Source: Convivina praedatoris (lineage in GTDB: Bacteria > Bacillota > Bacilli > Lactobacillales > Lactobacillaceae). Taken from it: a stretch of 64,000 nucleotides of DNA. Both the position numbers and the translations under genes were made by a program. Shown here piece by piece: positions 1 through 7,214 of the stretch; position 1 is the stretch's first letter, and each line of letters starts with the position of its first letter. The notes beneath the pieces are model-generated. The model was not told the origin of the DNA. It saw nothing but the letters and a program-made list of their open reading frames with translations, and did no database searches. Location of the stretch: assembly GCF_933208505.1 (NCBI RefSeq), contig NZ_CAKOEU010000005.1; one strand, given 5' to 3'.

Positions 1-396
1 ACTGGGGCCGGAAAATCAACTCTGTTAAATCAAATTGCTCCAGAGCTAAATTTAACCATTGGAGAGGTTTCTAAAGCCCTTAGCCGCGGTAAACATACGA
101 CTCGGCAAGTCTCTTTAATTACTATACCGAGTTATGAAGCAATGATTGCTGATACACCTGGATTTTCATCATATGAAGTTTTTGATTTTCCGGTTGAAGA
201 CTTAGCGGACTATTTTCCAGAAATGGTAACCATTAGTGGACAGTGTCGTTTTCGGGGCTGCTTACACTTAAATGAGCCTGGTTGTGCGGTTAAAGCCGCC
301 GTTGAGCTTGGCACGATTGCCCCATCACGGTATAATGATTACAAGCTATTTTATAACTTAATTAAGCAACAAAAGCCCCGTTACTCAAGGGAATAG
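1..396 (+). CDS. rsgA: Ribosome small-subunit assembly GTPase RsgA, 3' part
   Basis: This is the C-terminal 131 residues of a circularly permuted GTPase that acts in 30S subunit maturation; the start lies left of the window and the frame is open from base 1. The visible part begins with the P-loop (GAGKST at visible residues 2-7), continues with the DTPG switch motif near residue 51, and ends with the family's zinc-binding segment (CRFRGC, then H and C, about residues 82-95). rpe follows after 21 bases, the usual Firmicutes order rsgA-rpe-thiN, so they are probably cotranscribed. Confidence 0.95.
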   Translation, partial: TGAGKSTLLNQIAPELNLTIGEVSKALSRGKHTTRQVSLITIPSYEAMIADTPGFSSYEVFDFPVEDLADYFPEMVTISGQCRFRGCLHLNEPGCAVKAAVELGTIAPSRYNDYKLFYNLIKQQKPRYSRE

Positions 397-417
397 AAAG
401 AAAAGAGGACCTTTTTC

Positions 418-1092
418 ATGGCAGGAATTATTGCCCCATCAATTTTAAGTGCAGACTATACGAATTTGGAACGAGACGTTAAAATCGTTGAAAATGCCGG
501 TGCTGAGTATCTACACATCGATATTATGGATGGTAGCTTTGTACCAGCTATTTCGTACGGGCCTAACTGGGTAAAGCAGCTGCGTCCCGAGACAAATATG
601 ACTTTGGATGTGCATATGATGGTTGTTCATCCAGAAAACTTCATTGATCAATTTGCTGATGCTGGCGCTGATATTATTGGGGTTCATGTGGAAGCAACCC
701 CTCATATTCACCGAGCCTTGCAAATGATTCAAAATCGTGGTGTTAAGGCAGAGGTTGTGATTAATCCAGGAACGCCAGTTAGTGCTATTCAACCAGTTTT
801 GGATATGGTTGACCAGGTCTTAGTAATGACGGTCAATCCTGGTTTTGGCGGACAAAAGTTTTTGCCATCAACTTTGGACAAGATTAGTCAATTGAATACT
901 TACCGGAATATGAATGATTTGAACTTTGATATCGAAGTTGATGGTGGTATTAATAATGAGACGATTCGTTTAGCCTATGAAGCTGGTGCTAACGTCTTCG
1001 TTGCTGGTTCTTATGTTTACGATAAGAAGGACCCAGCTGCTAAGGTAGCCCAATTAATGAAGTTGACTTCTGGATCAGTTGTGACCGACTAA
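418..1092 (+). CDS. rpe: Ribulose-phosphate 3-epimerase
   Basis: Interconverts ribulose 5-phosphate and xylulose 5-phosphate in the pentose phosphate or phosphoketolase pathway, in the cytosol. The 224-residue product has the full family length and shows the TIM-barrel signatures HIDIMDG, DVHMMV, NPGFGGQ and DGGI, which carry the metal-binding and catalytic residues and the phosphate-binding loop. An AGAGGA site precedes the ATG. It lies between rsgA and thiN. In a lactic acid bacterium it may supply xylulose 5-phosphate to phosphoketolase, but that enzyme is not in the window. Confidence 0.97.
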   Translation: MAGIIAPSILSADYTNLERDVKIVENAGAEYLHIDIMDGSFVPAISYGPNWVKQLRPETNMTLDVHMMVVHPENFIDQFADAGADIIGVHVEATPHIHRALQMIQNRGVKAEVVINPGTPVSAIQPVLDMVDQVLVMTVNPGFGGQKFLPSTLDKISQLNTYRNMNDLNFDIEVDGGINNETIRLAYEAGANVFVAGSYVYDKKDPAAKVAQLMKLTSGSVVTD

Positions 1093-1108
1093 TTGAGGAG
1101 GGGATTTA

Positions 1109-1777
1109 ATGCAGGTTAATATTTTAGCAGGTGGGTATCCAGACCTTTGGCCAACCGATATTTTTGATCAACCAGGTGTATGGATTGGTGCTGATCGTGG
1201 TGCTTGGCGCCTGCTAAAGGCTGGAGTTAATTTTCAATTGGCAGTTGGCGATTTTGACTCCTTAAATCCCCAGGAATATCAATTTTTAAAAGAGCATTTT
1301 CAACAAGAAAATATTAAACAAGTTCCCACGGTTAAAGATTTTACCGATACCCAATTGGCTCTTCAAATGGCAATGACCTTTGATTGTGACTTGATTAAAG
1401 TGTATGGTGCTACTGGGGGACGAGTGGATCATTGGCTTAGTAATTTATGGATTATTAACGAACCCGTTTTTCAACCAATTATTGAAAAAGTCCATTTTGT
1501 GGATTGCCAAAATGATATTAGCTATTTACAACCGGGTTATAAAACCATTCAGCATCTTCCTGGTATGAAATACTTAGGTTTTATGCCTTTGGGTCTAGTT
1601 GATAATTTGCATATTATTGATGCGAAGTATACCTTGACATCTGCAGTGAATTGGCCTAAGATGTGGTCATCAAATGAATTTGTCGACGAATTGGTACATG
1701 TTAGTTTTGATTCTGGAATTATCATGGTTACCCAGACAAAAGATAGGAGCAACGATGACAGTAGCAGTAGTAACTGA
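1109..1777 (+). CDS. thiN: Thiamine pyrophosphokinase
   Basis: Transfers pyrophosphate from ATP to thiamine to make thiamine diphosphate, the cofactor of phosphoketolase and transketolase. The 222-residue protein shows the family motifs ADRGA, VGDFDS and GATGGRVDHW. A GAGGAGG ribosome-binding site lies just ahead of the ATG. The last 23 bases overlap the start of trxA in another frame, and the overlapping C-terminus is a low-complexity serine run (SSSSN), which suggests the end has drifted to accommodate the downstream start. Confidence 0.93.
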   Translation: MQVNILAGGYPDLWPTDIFDQPGVWIGADRGAWRLLKAGVNFQLAVGDFDSLNPQEYQFLKEHFQQENIKQVPTVKDFTDTQLALQMAMTFDCDLIKVYGATGGRVDHWLSNLWIINEPVFQPIIEKVHFVDCQNDISYLQPGYKTIQHLPGMKYLGFMPLGLVDNLHIIDAKYTLTSAVNWPKMWSSNEFVDELVHVSFDSGIIMVTQTKDRSNDDSSSSN

Positions 1778-2066
1778 TGCAACTTTTGAGAAGGCTTCCA
1801 GTCAAGGAGTTAGTATCACTGATTTTTGGGCTCCTTGGTGTGGCCCTTGTAAGATGCAATCACCTGTTTTGGACGCTTTGTCGGAAGAAATGACGGATGT
1901 CGACTTTTTAAAAATGGATGTAGATCAGAATCCGCAGACACCAGCCGATTTTGGTGTTCGGGCGATTCCAACCCTGTTGCTTAAAAAAAATGGGGAAGTA
2001 GTTGACCGTTTAACTGGTTTCCACAATAAAGAGCAATTGGCAAAGATCTTAGAGAATTATCTATAG
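1755..2066 (+). CDS. trxA: Thioredoxin
   Basis: Small cytosolic dithiol oxidoreductase of 103 residues. The active site WCGPC is at residues 28-32 and the cis-proline segment AIPTLL follows further on. I chose the ATG at 1755 because it has an AGGAG site 5 bases upstream and gives the standard thioredoxin length; the frame is open further upstream, but that would add 27 residues unlike the family. It overlaps the end of thiN, so translation is probably coupled. It may be one of several thioredoxins in the genome. Confidence 0.93.
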   Translation: MTVAVVTDATFEKASSQGVSITDFWAPWCGPCKMQSPVLDALSEEMTDVDFLKMDVDQNPQTPADFGVRAIPTLLLKKNGEVVDRLTGFHNKEQLAKILENYL

Positions 2067-2070
2067 TAGC

Positions 2071-2099
2071 TTGTCAAAGTTCGGCACTTCTGGTAAAAT
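2071..2099 (+). promoter_or_regulatory. Promoter of rpmB
   Basis: A TTGTCA -35 box (2071-2076) and TAAAAT -10 box (2094-2099) are separated by 17 bases, immediately after trxA. Transcription would start near 2106 and give a leader of about 50 bases before rpmB. Confidence 0.65.
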
Positions 2100-2157
2100 T
2101 TATTATTGTTGTAAGAAGAGCGTTTAAGATAAAAGGCTCACAAAAGGAGGGTTGAAC

Positions 2158-2358
2158 ATGGCAAAGGATGCTATTACTGGCGCACGTACACGTTTCGGCA
2201 ACCAACGTTCACACGCACTTAACTCAAGTCGTCGTAGTTGGAAGCCTAACTTGCAAAAAGTAACGGTTAAAATTAATGGTTCTGCACCTAAAAAAGTTTA
2301 TTTGACAGCACGGACTTTGAAGTCTGGGTTGAAGAACGGTTCCATTGAACGTGTTTAA
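2158..2358 (+). CDS. rpmB: 50S ribosomal protein L28
   Basis: Structural protein of the large ribosomal subunit, 66 residues. The start MAKDAITGAR and the basic segment NSSRRSWKPNLQ are typical of L28. The ATG at 2158 is preferred over the in-frame TTG at 2152 because a strong AAAGGAGGG site (about 2143-2151) is correctly spaced for it. The gene has its own promoter upstream and a terminator directly downstream, so it looks monocistronic. Confidence 0.97.
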   Translation: MAKDAITGARTRFGNQRSHALNSSRRSWKPNLQKVTVKINGSAPKKVYLTARTLKSGLKNGSIERV

Positions 2359-2360
2359 TG

Positions 2361-2388
2361 AAAAGTCACTATTCAGTGGCTTTTTTAT
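2361..2388 (+). terminator. Rho-independent terminator after rpmB
   Basis: A 7-8 bp stem (AGTCACT / AGTGGCT) with a 4-base loop is followed by a run of Ts, beginning 3 bases after the rpmB stop codon. Confidence 0.85.
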
Positions 2389-2510
2389 TTTTTGAATTAA
2401 TCCTCGAGCTTATCAATAATCGGAGCTGGTCGAATATGATACAATAGAAAGCAGCAAGTACGTACTGGAAGGAAAATAGAGAATAGCAATATTCCCTATC
2501 ACTGAAAGAA

Positions 2511-2876
2511 ATGGCAATAAAAATTAAAACCAAAAATGGTGAGATTAACATTGAAAATGATGTTATCGCTAGTATTGTTGGCGGAGCAGCGATTGCTAAT
2601 CCTGGTGTAGTTGGCATGGCTTCTCGAGCCGCTTTGCGAGATGGAGTGGACCAGATTTTAAATCGAGAAACCTATGGTCGCGGAGTGGTTGTCCATCAAA
2701 AAGATATTGGCTTGAGTGTCGATGTTTATGTGGTAGCCCAATATGGGATGCGCTTGGCTGAAATTTCAAAATCAGTCCAAAAAAAGGTTAAGTATAATTT
2801 AGACGCTCAATTAGGCGTTCGTGCTGCCGAAGTGAACATTATTATTCAAGGCATTCAAACGAGCGACTATCGCTAG
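2511..2876 (+). CDS. Asp23/Gls24 family envelope stress response protein (YloU-like)
   Basis: A 121-residue cytosolic protein of the Asp23/YloU family, whose members are linked to envelope stress in Firmicutes, although their biochemical role is not settled. It shows the family pattern: an N-terminal alpha/beta segment with GGAAIANPGVVGMA, a central VDVYVVAQYG strand and a C-terminal EVNIIIQGI strand. It sits 8 bases upstream of fakA, the conserved yloU-yloV pair. A -10-like TACAAT lies at about 2439 in the gap after rpmB, so a promoter there is likely. Confidence 0.9.
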   Translation: MAIKIKTKNGEINIENDVIASIVGGAAIANPGVVGMASRAALRDGVDQILNRETYGRGVVVHQKDIGLSVDVYVVAQYGMRLAEISKSVQKKVKYNLDAQLGVRAAEVNIIIQGIQTSDYR

Positions 2877-2884
2877 GAAGAAAC

Positions 2885-4591
2885 ATGACAAGTAAAAAAG
2901 TAACAACCATAACCAATGTCGAATTTGGCAAAATGATTAATGCTGCTGCAGCCATGTTAGCTGCTAATGCTGAAAAAATTAATAAATTAAATGTTTTCCC
3001 AGTCCCAGATGGTGATACAGGAACCAATATGAGTTTATCTATGGCCAGCGGTGCTCAGTACGAGCGTGATGCTTTGGATACTCAGATTGGGGCCTTGGCC
3101 AAGGCAACTTCTAAAGGACTATTAATGGGCGCTCGTGGTAATTCGGGCGTTATTTTATCGCAAATCTTTCGTGGCTTTGCCAATAGTGTCGCTGATAAAG
3201 ATACTATGTCAGCCCGTGATTTGGCTGACGCCTTGATGGAATCTGCTCAGGTGGCTTATAAATCTGTGATGAAGCCAACTGAAGGAACGATTTTAACGAT
3301 TATTCGTGAAGCGGCTAGTCAAGCTAATCAAAGTGCTAAAGAAACCGATGATGTTGTGGCTTTGATGGCTGCTGTAACTAAGGCTGCCCAGGCTGCCTTA
3401 GACTCAACCCCTGATTTATTACCGGTCCTAAAAGAAGTTGGCGTAGTTGATTCTGGTGGACAGGGACTAGTTTTTGTCTTACGTGCTTTTTATGAAGTAC
3501 TTAGTGGACAATTTAATGAAAATGAATTGACGGCTCCCGATAATGCCGAACTTGATCGGATGGTTGAAAACTTACATGCCGGTGCCCAGGCGGATAGTAA
3601 TTTGGATCCAGCCGATATTCAGTACGGTTATTGTACGGAAATCATGGTCGAAATTGCCCGAGGAACAACATTTGATAAGCAGTTTGATTATCAAGAATTT
3701 TACGATTATTTAGCCCAACTAGGTGATTCTTTGCTGGTGATTAATGATGATGAAATCGTAAAAGTGCATGTCCACACTGAAGATCCAGGATCAGTACTGC
3801 ATTGGGGAACTGAGTATGGTTCTTTGGTCAAGGTTAAAGTGGATAATATGCGTGATCAGCAACAGGCTGTTATTGATGAACAAAAGCGCCAAAATGCTCA
3901 GCAAACTGGTCAAGTGAGTCAAGCAATCAAGGTACCTGATGTAGCAGTTATTGCTGTTGCAGCTGGAGATGGTGTGGCCGAGCTTTTTAGAAGTTTAGGA
4001 GTTTATACTGTTATTAGCGGTGGCCAAACCATGAATCCTTCAACGGCTGACATTGTACAAGCTATTCAAGATAGTGGAGCCAAGGCGGCTGTCATTTTGC
4101 CCAATAACAGCAATATTTTCATGGCTGCTGAACAGTCCGTTGCTTTAGCTGGTGTACCGGTTGAAGTTGTAAAAAGTCGGACGGTTCAACAGGGATTATC
4201 GGCTATGTTGGGCTATAATCCTGAAGGTAGTTTAGCAGATAATATGGCTGAAATGACGGCCTTGTTGGCGGAAGTCAAGTCAGCACAAATTACCCAAGCA
4301 GTCCGGGATACTAGCTTGAATGGCCGTGAAATTCAACATGGAGACTGGCTAGGTATCGTCGATGGTGAGATTGAAGTGGTCGGTAAGAAGCTTATGACTG
4401 TGGCTACCGACACGATTCAATCCATGTTAGATGATGATTCCGAGATTGTTACGGTTATATATGGACAAGACGCAAAGAAACGTGATGCAGAATCATTAAT
4501 GAAGTGGGTTCAGGATTACGATGAGGATTTAGAAACTGAGATTCATGCTGGTAAGCAACCGCTTTATCCATTCTTAATTTCAGTTGAATGA
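2885..4591 (+). CDS. fakA: Fatty acid kinase catalytic subunit FakA (YloV, DAK2 family)
   Basis: ATP-binding subunit of fatty acid kinase, which with a FakB (DegV-like) partner phosphorylates exogenous fatty acids for phospholipid synthesis. The 568-residue protein starts with a DhaL-like domain (about 1-200) carrying the nucleotide and Mg motif VPDGDTGTN, followed by the middle segment HVHTEDPG and a C-terminal DegV-like fold. Length and domain order are as expected. No fakB is in the window. It is translated 8 bases after the Asp23 gene and ends at a strong terminator. Confidence 0.93.
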   Translation: MTSKKVTTITNVEFGKMINAAAAMLAANAEKINKLNVFPVPDGDTGTNMSLSMASGAQYERDALDTQIGALAKATSKGLLMGARGNSGVILSQIFRGFANSVADKDTMSARDLADALMESAQVAYKSVMKPTEGTILTIIREAASQANQSAKETDDVVALMAAVTKAAQAALDSTPDLLPVLKEVGVVDSGGQGLVFVLRAFYEVLSGQFNENELTAPDNAELDRMVENLHAGAQADSNLDPADIQYGYCTEIMVEIARGTTFDKQFDYQEFYDYLAQLGDSLLVINDDEIVKVHVHTEDPGSVLHWGTEYGSLVKVKVDNMRDQQQAVIDEQKRQNAQQTGQVSQAIKVPDVAVIAVAAGDGVAELFRSLGVYTVISGGQTMNPSTADIVQAIQDSGAKAAVILPNNSNIFMAAEQSVALAGVPVEVVKSRTVQQGLSAMLGYNPEGSLADNMAEMTALLAEVKSAQITQAVRDTSLNGREIQHGDWLGIVDGEIEVVGKKLMTVATDTIQSMLDDDSEIVTVIYGQDAKKRDAESLMKWVQDYDEDLETEIHAGKQPLYPFLISVE

Positions 4592-4652
4592 AAAAAAGTG
4601 GAACTGTGTAGCGGTTAGGAAATCAATTCCTCCGACACGGTTCCACTTTTTA
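4592..4652. terminator. Bidirectional terminator between fakA and a leftward gene
   Basis: A long stem (AAAAAGTGGAACTGTGT against ACACGGTTCCACTTTTT) with a smaller inner hairpin (AGGAA/TTCCT). A-run and T-run on opposite flanks let it serve fakA on + and the convergent small gene on -. Confidence 0.88.
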
Positions 4653-4666
4653 TTTATCTTTTAAAA

Positions 4667-4873
4667 TTACATTAATCCTAAGGCACTGACGGCGGCGTAA
4701 ATAACGCCACCAACCATGATGAAGACCATTAGAAACGACATGAAAAGGGTTAAACGGTGTAACTTCGTTTTTTCCTTTTTTTCAACCTTGGGAATTGGTC
4801 GCTTATCTAATTGTTCTGTCACTTCATCAGCTAACTTTTTATTAATCTTAATTTTTTTTGTATTCGTTGCCAT
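4667..4873 (-). CDS. Small single-pass membrane protein, possibly DUF4044-like
   Basis: A 68-residue protein with a lysine-rich N-terminal half and one hydrophobic segment (about 43-66, LFMSFLMVFIMVGGVIYAA), giving a cytosolic basic tail and a C-terminal membrane anchor. Its overall look recalls the short DUF4044 proteins of lactobacilli, but I cannot confirm the family. An AGGGAAAGC purine-rich site precedes the ATG on the minus strand. Function unknown. Confidence 0.7.
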   Translation of the reverse strand: MATNTKKIKINKKLADEVTEQLDKRPIPKVEKKEKTKLHRLTLFMSFLMVFIMVGGVIYAAVSALGLM

Positions 4874-4942
4874 AGCTTTCCCTCACTTAGAATAGTAACA
4901 TGGTATCATATTATTTTTTAAAATTGAAATTTAGAGGTGTTT

Positions 4943-5284
4943 ATGGATTGGAAATATTGGGCCTTGGGGCTGTTAGGGATTTTAATCTTATTGTACTTAT
5001 TTAGGCGTTTTTCTCGCACCTGGCGCCAAGTATCATTTTTTGATTTAGCCGTATTACCGAGCTGGATCACCCTCTATATGACGATGGGATTAGCTTTTGG
5101 CGTATCATATTTACCATTTATCTTAGTAATATGGTTATTCCTTGGTTTGATTTTTTCTTGGTGGTTATTAGGAAGGAATTGGCCAGTTCATGTTTTTTTT
5201 CATAAATATTGGCAATGGAGTGCCTTGGTAGCTATTTTAGCTGAATTAATAGTTGTAATTATGGCTGTCTACTTACAAAAATAA
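4943..5284 (+). CDS. DUF3397 family membrane protein
   Basis: A 113-residue integral membrane protein with four predicted hydrophobic helices and a basic loop (RRFSRTWR) after the first. Proteins of the DUF3397 family commonly lie just upstream of mraZ in lactobacilli, which fits here. The ATG at 4943 is chosen over the GTG at 4937 because AGAGG overlaps the GTG and is well spaced for the ATG. Function unknown. Confidence 0.8.
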   Translation: MDWKYWALGLLGILILLYLFRRFSRTWRQVSFFDLAVLPSWITLYMTMGLAFGVSYLPFILVIWLFLGLIFSWWLLGRNWPVHVFFHKYWQWSALVAILAELIVVIMAVYLQK

Positions 5285-5322
5285 AAAAACCTTAAGGACT
5301 TAATTAGTTCTTAAGGTTTTTT
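5285..5322. terminator. Bidirectional terminator upstream of mraZ
   Basis: A long perfect-looking stem (AACCTTAAGGACT / AGTTCTTAAGGTT) with a short loop and a T-run isolates the dcw operon from upstream transcription. Confidence 0.9.
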
Positions 5323-5344
5323 TATGGTCTTCAATTAAAACTAA

Positions 5345-5379
5345 GTGGTAAAAAAGTGGAGGAAAGTGGGGGAATGTGG
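5345..5379 (+). promoter_or_regulatory. MraZ operator: four GTGG boxes in front of mraZ
   Basis: GTGG occurs at 5345, 5356, 5366 and 5376, with spacings of 11, 10 and 10 bases, one helical turn each. MraZ is known to bind such direct repeats upstream of its own gene and repress the dcw operon. The array ends about 40 bases before the mraZ start codon. Confidence 0.85.
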
Positions 5380-5420
5380 TAAATTAATCTTAGTAAAGTA
5401 GAGGGAAGGAGGCGATTTTT

Positions 5421-5852
5421 ATGTTCATGGGAGAATATTCACATACCGTTGATACTAAGGGTCGCCTGATTATTCCTGCTAAATTTCGCCATCAACTGGG
5501 GGATAGTTTTGTCATCACCAAGTGGATGGAGCATGCCTTGCGGGCAATGCCTCGCGATGTTTGGGAAAATCTCGAAAAGCATTTAAATCAATTACCGATT
5601 GGAAAAAAAGAAGCGCGGGCTTTTAAGCGCTTTGTCATGGCTGGTGCTTTAGAGGCAGAATTTGATAAACAAGGTCGAATTGTGATTCCTAGTAATTTGC
5701 GACAGCATGCCCAGTTAGATAAAGACGTCGTCATTACCGGAGCCGGTGATAGTTTTGAAATTTGGAGTAACCAAAATTGGCAAAACTACACCCAAGCTAC
5801 TGCTGAAGATTTTGATGAAATCGCTGAAGGTTTGGTTGATTTTGACTTTTAA
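5421..5852 (+). CDS. mraZ: Transcriptional regulator MraZ
   Basis: DNA-binding repressor of the division and cell wall operon, forming ring-shaped oligomers. The 143-residue product has the two SpoVT/AbrB-like half-domains (about 5-47 and 76-119), each with a DxKGR-type motif (DTKGRLIIP and DKQGRIVIP). The ATG at 5421 gives the canonical MFMGEYSHT start and has AAGGAGG upstream. It is the first gene of the dcw cluster and probably binds the four GTGG boxes just upstream. Confidence 0.97.
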   Translation: MFMGEYSHTVDTKGRLIIPAKFRHQLGDSFVITKWMEHALRAMPRDVWENLEKHLNQLPIGKKEARAFKRFVMAGALEAEFDKQGRIVIPSNLRQHAQLDKDVVITGAGDSFEIWSNQNWQNYTQATAEDFDEIAEGLVDFDF

Positions 5853-5878
5853 GGCCCGTATACGAGCAAGGAGACATA

Positions 5879-6832
5879 ATGGCATTTGAACACGTAACTG
5901 TCCTATTGAAAGAGGCCGTTGAATTTTTAGCGATCAAACCAGATGGTATTTATGTTGATGCTACTTTAGGCGGTGGCGGTCATACCGGTGAAATCCTTAA
6001 ACAGTTAGAAACTGGTCGTTTGTACAGTTTTGATCAAGATGATGTAGCCATTGCCTACAATAAAGACCAGTATGCAACCGAGATTGCGGCCGGTAAATTA
6101 GTACTAATACATCAAAATTTTCGTGATTTAAAGTCAGCTTTAGCTAGCTATCAGGTTAAACACGTTGATGGGGTTCTTTATGACTTAGGAGTCAGTTCGG
6201 TTCAATTTGATGATGGTCAGCGTGGATTTTCCTATAATCACGATGCGCAGTTAGATATGCGGATGGACCAGCGGCAGACGTTAACGGCTTGGGAGATTGT
6301 CAACCAATGGTCTTTTCAAGACCTTTATCGTATTTTAAGTCGTTATGGTGAGGATCGATTTCCAAAGCAGGTTGCTCGCAAGATTGAACAAAGCCGGCAA
6401 TCAAAAAGTATTGATACCACGCTAGAACTGGTTGAAGTTATTAAAGAGGCCATTCCAGCCCCAGCTCGTCGTCACGGCGGGCATCCGGCTAAACGAACTT
6501 TTCAGGCACTAAGAATTGCAGTTAACGATGAATTAGGTGCTTTGGAAGATTCTTTAACACAGGCTTTAGATCTATTGGATCTAAAGGGGCGTGTAAGCGT
6601 AATTACTTTTCAGTCGTTAGAAGACCGTTTAGTGAAGCAAATGTTTCGTGAAAAAGCGAGTGGACCAGATTTGCCAGCTGGACTGCCGGTTCTACCTGGT
6701 CAGTTTGAAGCTGATTATCGTTTATTAAGCCGCAAGGCTATTAAACCCAGTGAAAGCGAAGTTCAAAATAATCATCGAGCTCAGTCAGCTCAGTTACGTG
6801 CAATTGAGCGGATTCATTTTTCAAAGGATTAG
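5879..6832 (+). CDS. rsmH: 16S rRNA (cytosine(1402)-N(4))-methyltransferase RsmH
   Basis: Methylates C1402 of 16S rRNA in the P site, using S-adenosylmethionine. The 317 residues include the SAM-binding motif DATLGGGGHTG near residue 26, the LYDLGVSS motif and the C-terminal segment RLLSRKAIKPSESE, all typical of RsmH (MraW). It follows mraZ by 26 bases with an AAGGAG site, the conserved dcw order. Confidence 0.97.
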   Translation: MAFEHVTVLLKEAVEFLAIKPDGIYVDATLGGGGHTGEILKQLETGRLYSFDQDDVAIAYNKDQYATEIAAGKLVLIHQNFRDLKSALASYQVKHVDGVLYDLGVSSVQFDDGQRGFSYNHDAQLDMRMDQRQTLTAWEIVNQWSFQDLYRILSRYGEDRFPKQVARKIEQSRQSKSIDTTLELVEVIKEAIPAPARRHGGHPAKRTFQALRIAVNDELGALEDSLTQALDLLDLKGRVSVITFQSLEDRLVKQMFREKASGPDLPAGLPVLPGQFEADYRLLSRKAIKPSESEVQNNHRAQSAQLRAIERIHFSKD

Positions 6833-6843
6833 GAGTTAATTTT

Positions 6844-7209
6844 ATGGCACAAAATCCAAGTTACCGAACCACTAATTTAGCCCGTGATTTCTCTAATAAA
6901 CCAGCTAAAAAGAAAGTTTTGAAGCGCTATAAAGCTGCGGTTTGGACTAAAAATGAACGACGTTTAGTTTTTGGCTTTGCTGTAGGAACACTAATAATTA
7001 TGTTGGCTACGGTTTACACTAGTGTTCAAACGGATAATGTACTTCAAAAGAATGCCCAAACGCAGCGTAAAATGACTCAAATTAAGCAGGATAATGATAG
7101 TTTGAGAGCTGATATTCAAAAAAAAATAAACCGTCAGAATTTAGATGATGTGGCTAAGAAATCCAAAATGTCGCAGACGGGTGATAGTGTCCGTAATATT
7201 AATCAATAA
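6844..7209 (+). CDS. ftsL: Cell division protein FtsL
   Basis: Bitopic divisome protein of 121 residues with a basic cytosolic N-terminus, one transmembrane helix (about 42-60, VFGFAVGTLIIMLATVYT) and a C-terminal extracytoplasmic coiled coil (about 65-105). FtsL proteins are poorly conserved, so the call rests on size, topology and position between rsmH and the division penicillin-binding protein. It likely pairs with DivIB and a DivIC protein encoded elsewhere. Confidence 0.9.
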   Translation: MAQNPSYRTTNLARDFSNKPAKKKVLKRYKAAVWTKNERRLVFGFAVGTLIIMLATVYTSVQTDNVLQKNAQTQRKMTQIKQDNDSLRADIQKKINRQNLDDVAKKSKMSQTGDSVRNINQ

Positions 7210-7214
7210 TTATT

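Noticed and set aside
511..792. Antisense open frame inside rpe (and similar shadows in ftsZ, murD, pbpB, yebC-type gene)
   Set aside because: These frames lie wholly within well-supported genes on the other strand and lack start signals.
1674..1754. N-terminal extension of thioredoxin
   Set aside because: AGGAG before 1755 and normal family length favour the shorter protein; the extra residues are thiN in another frame.
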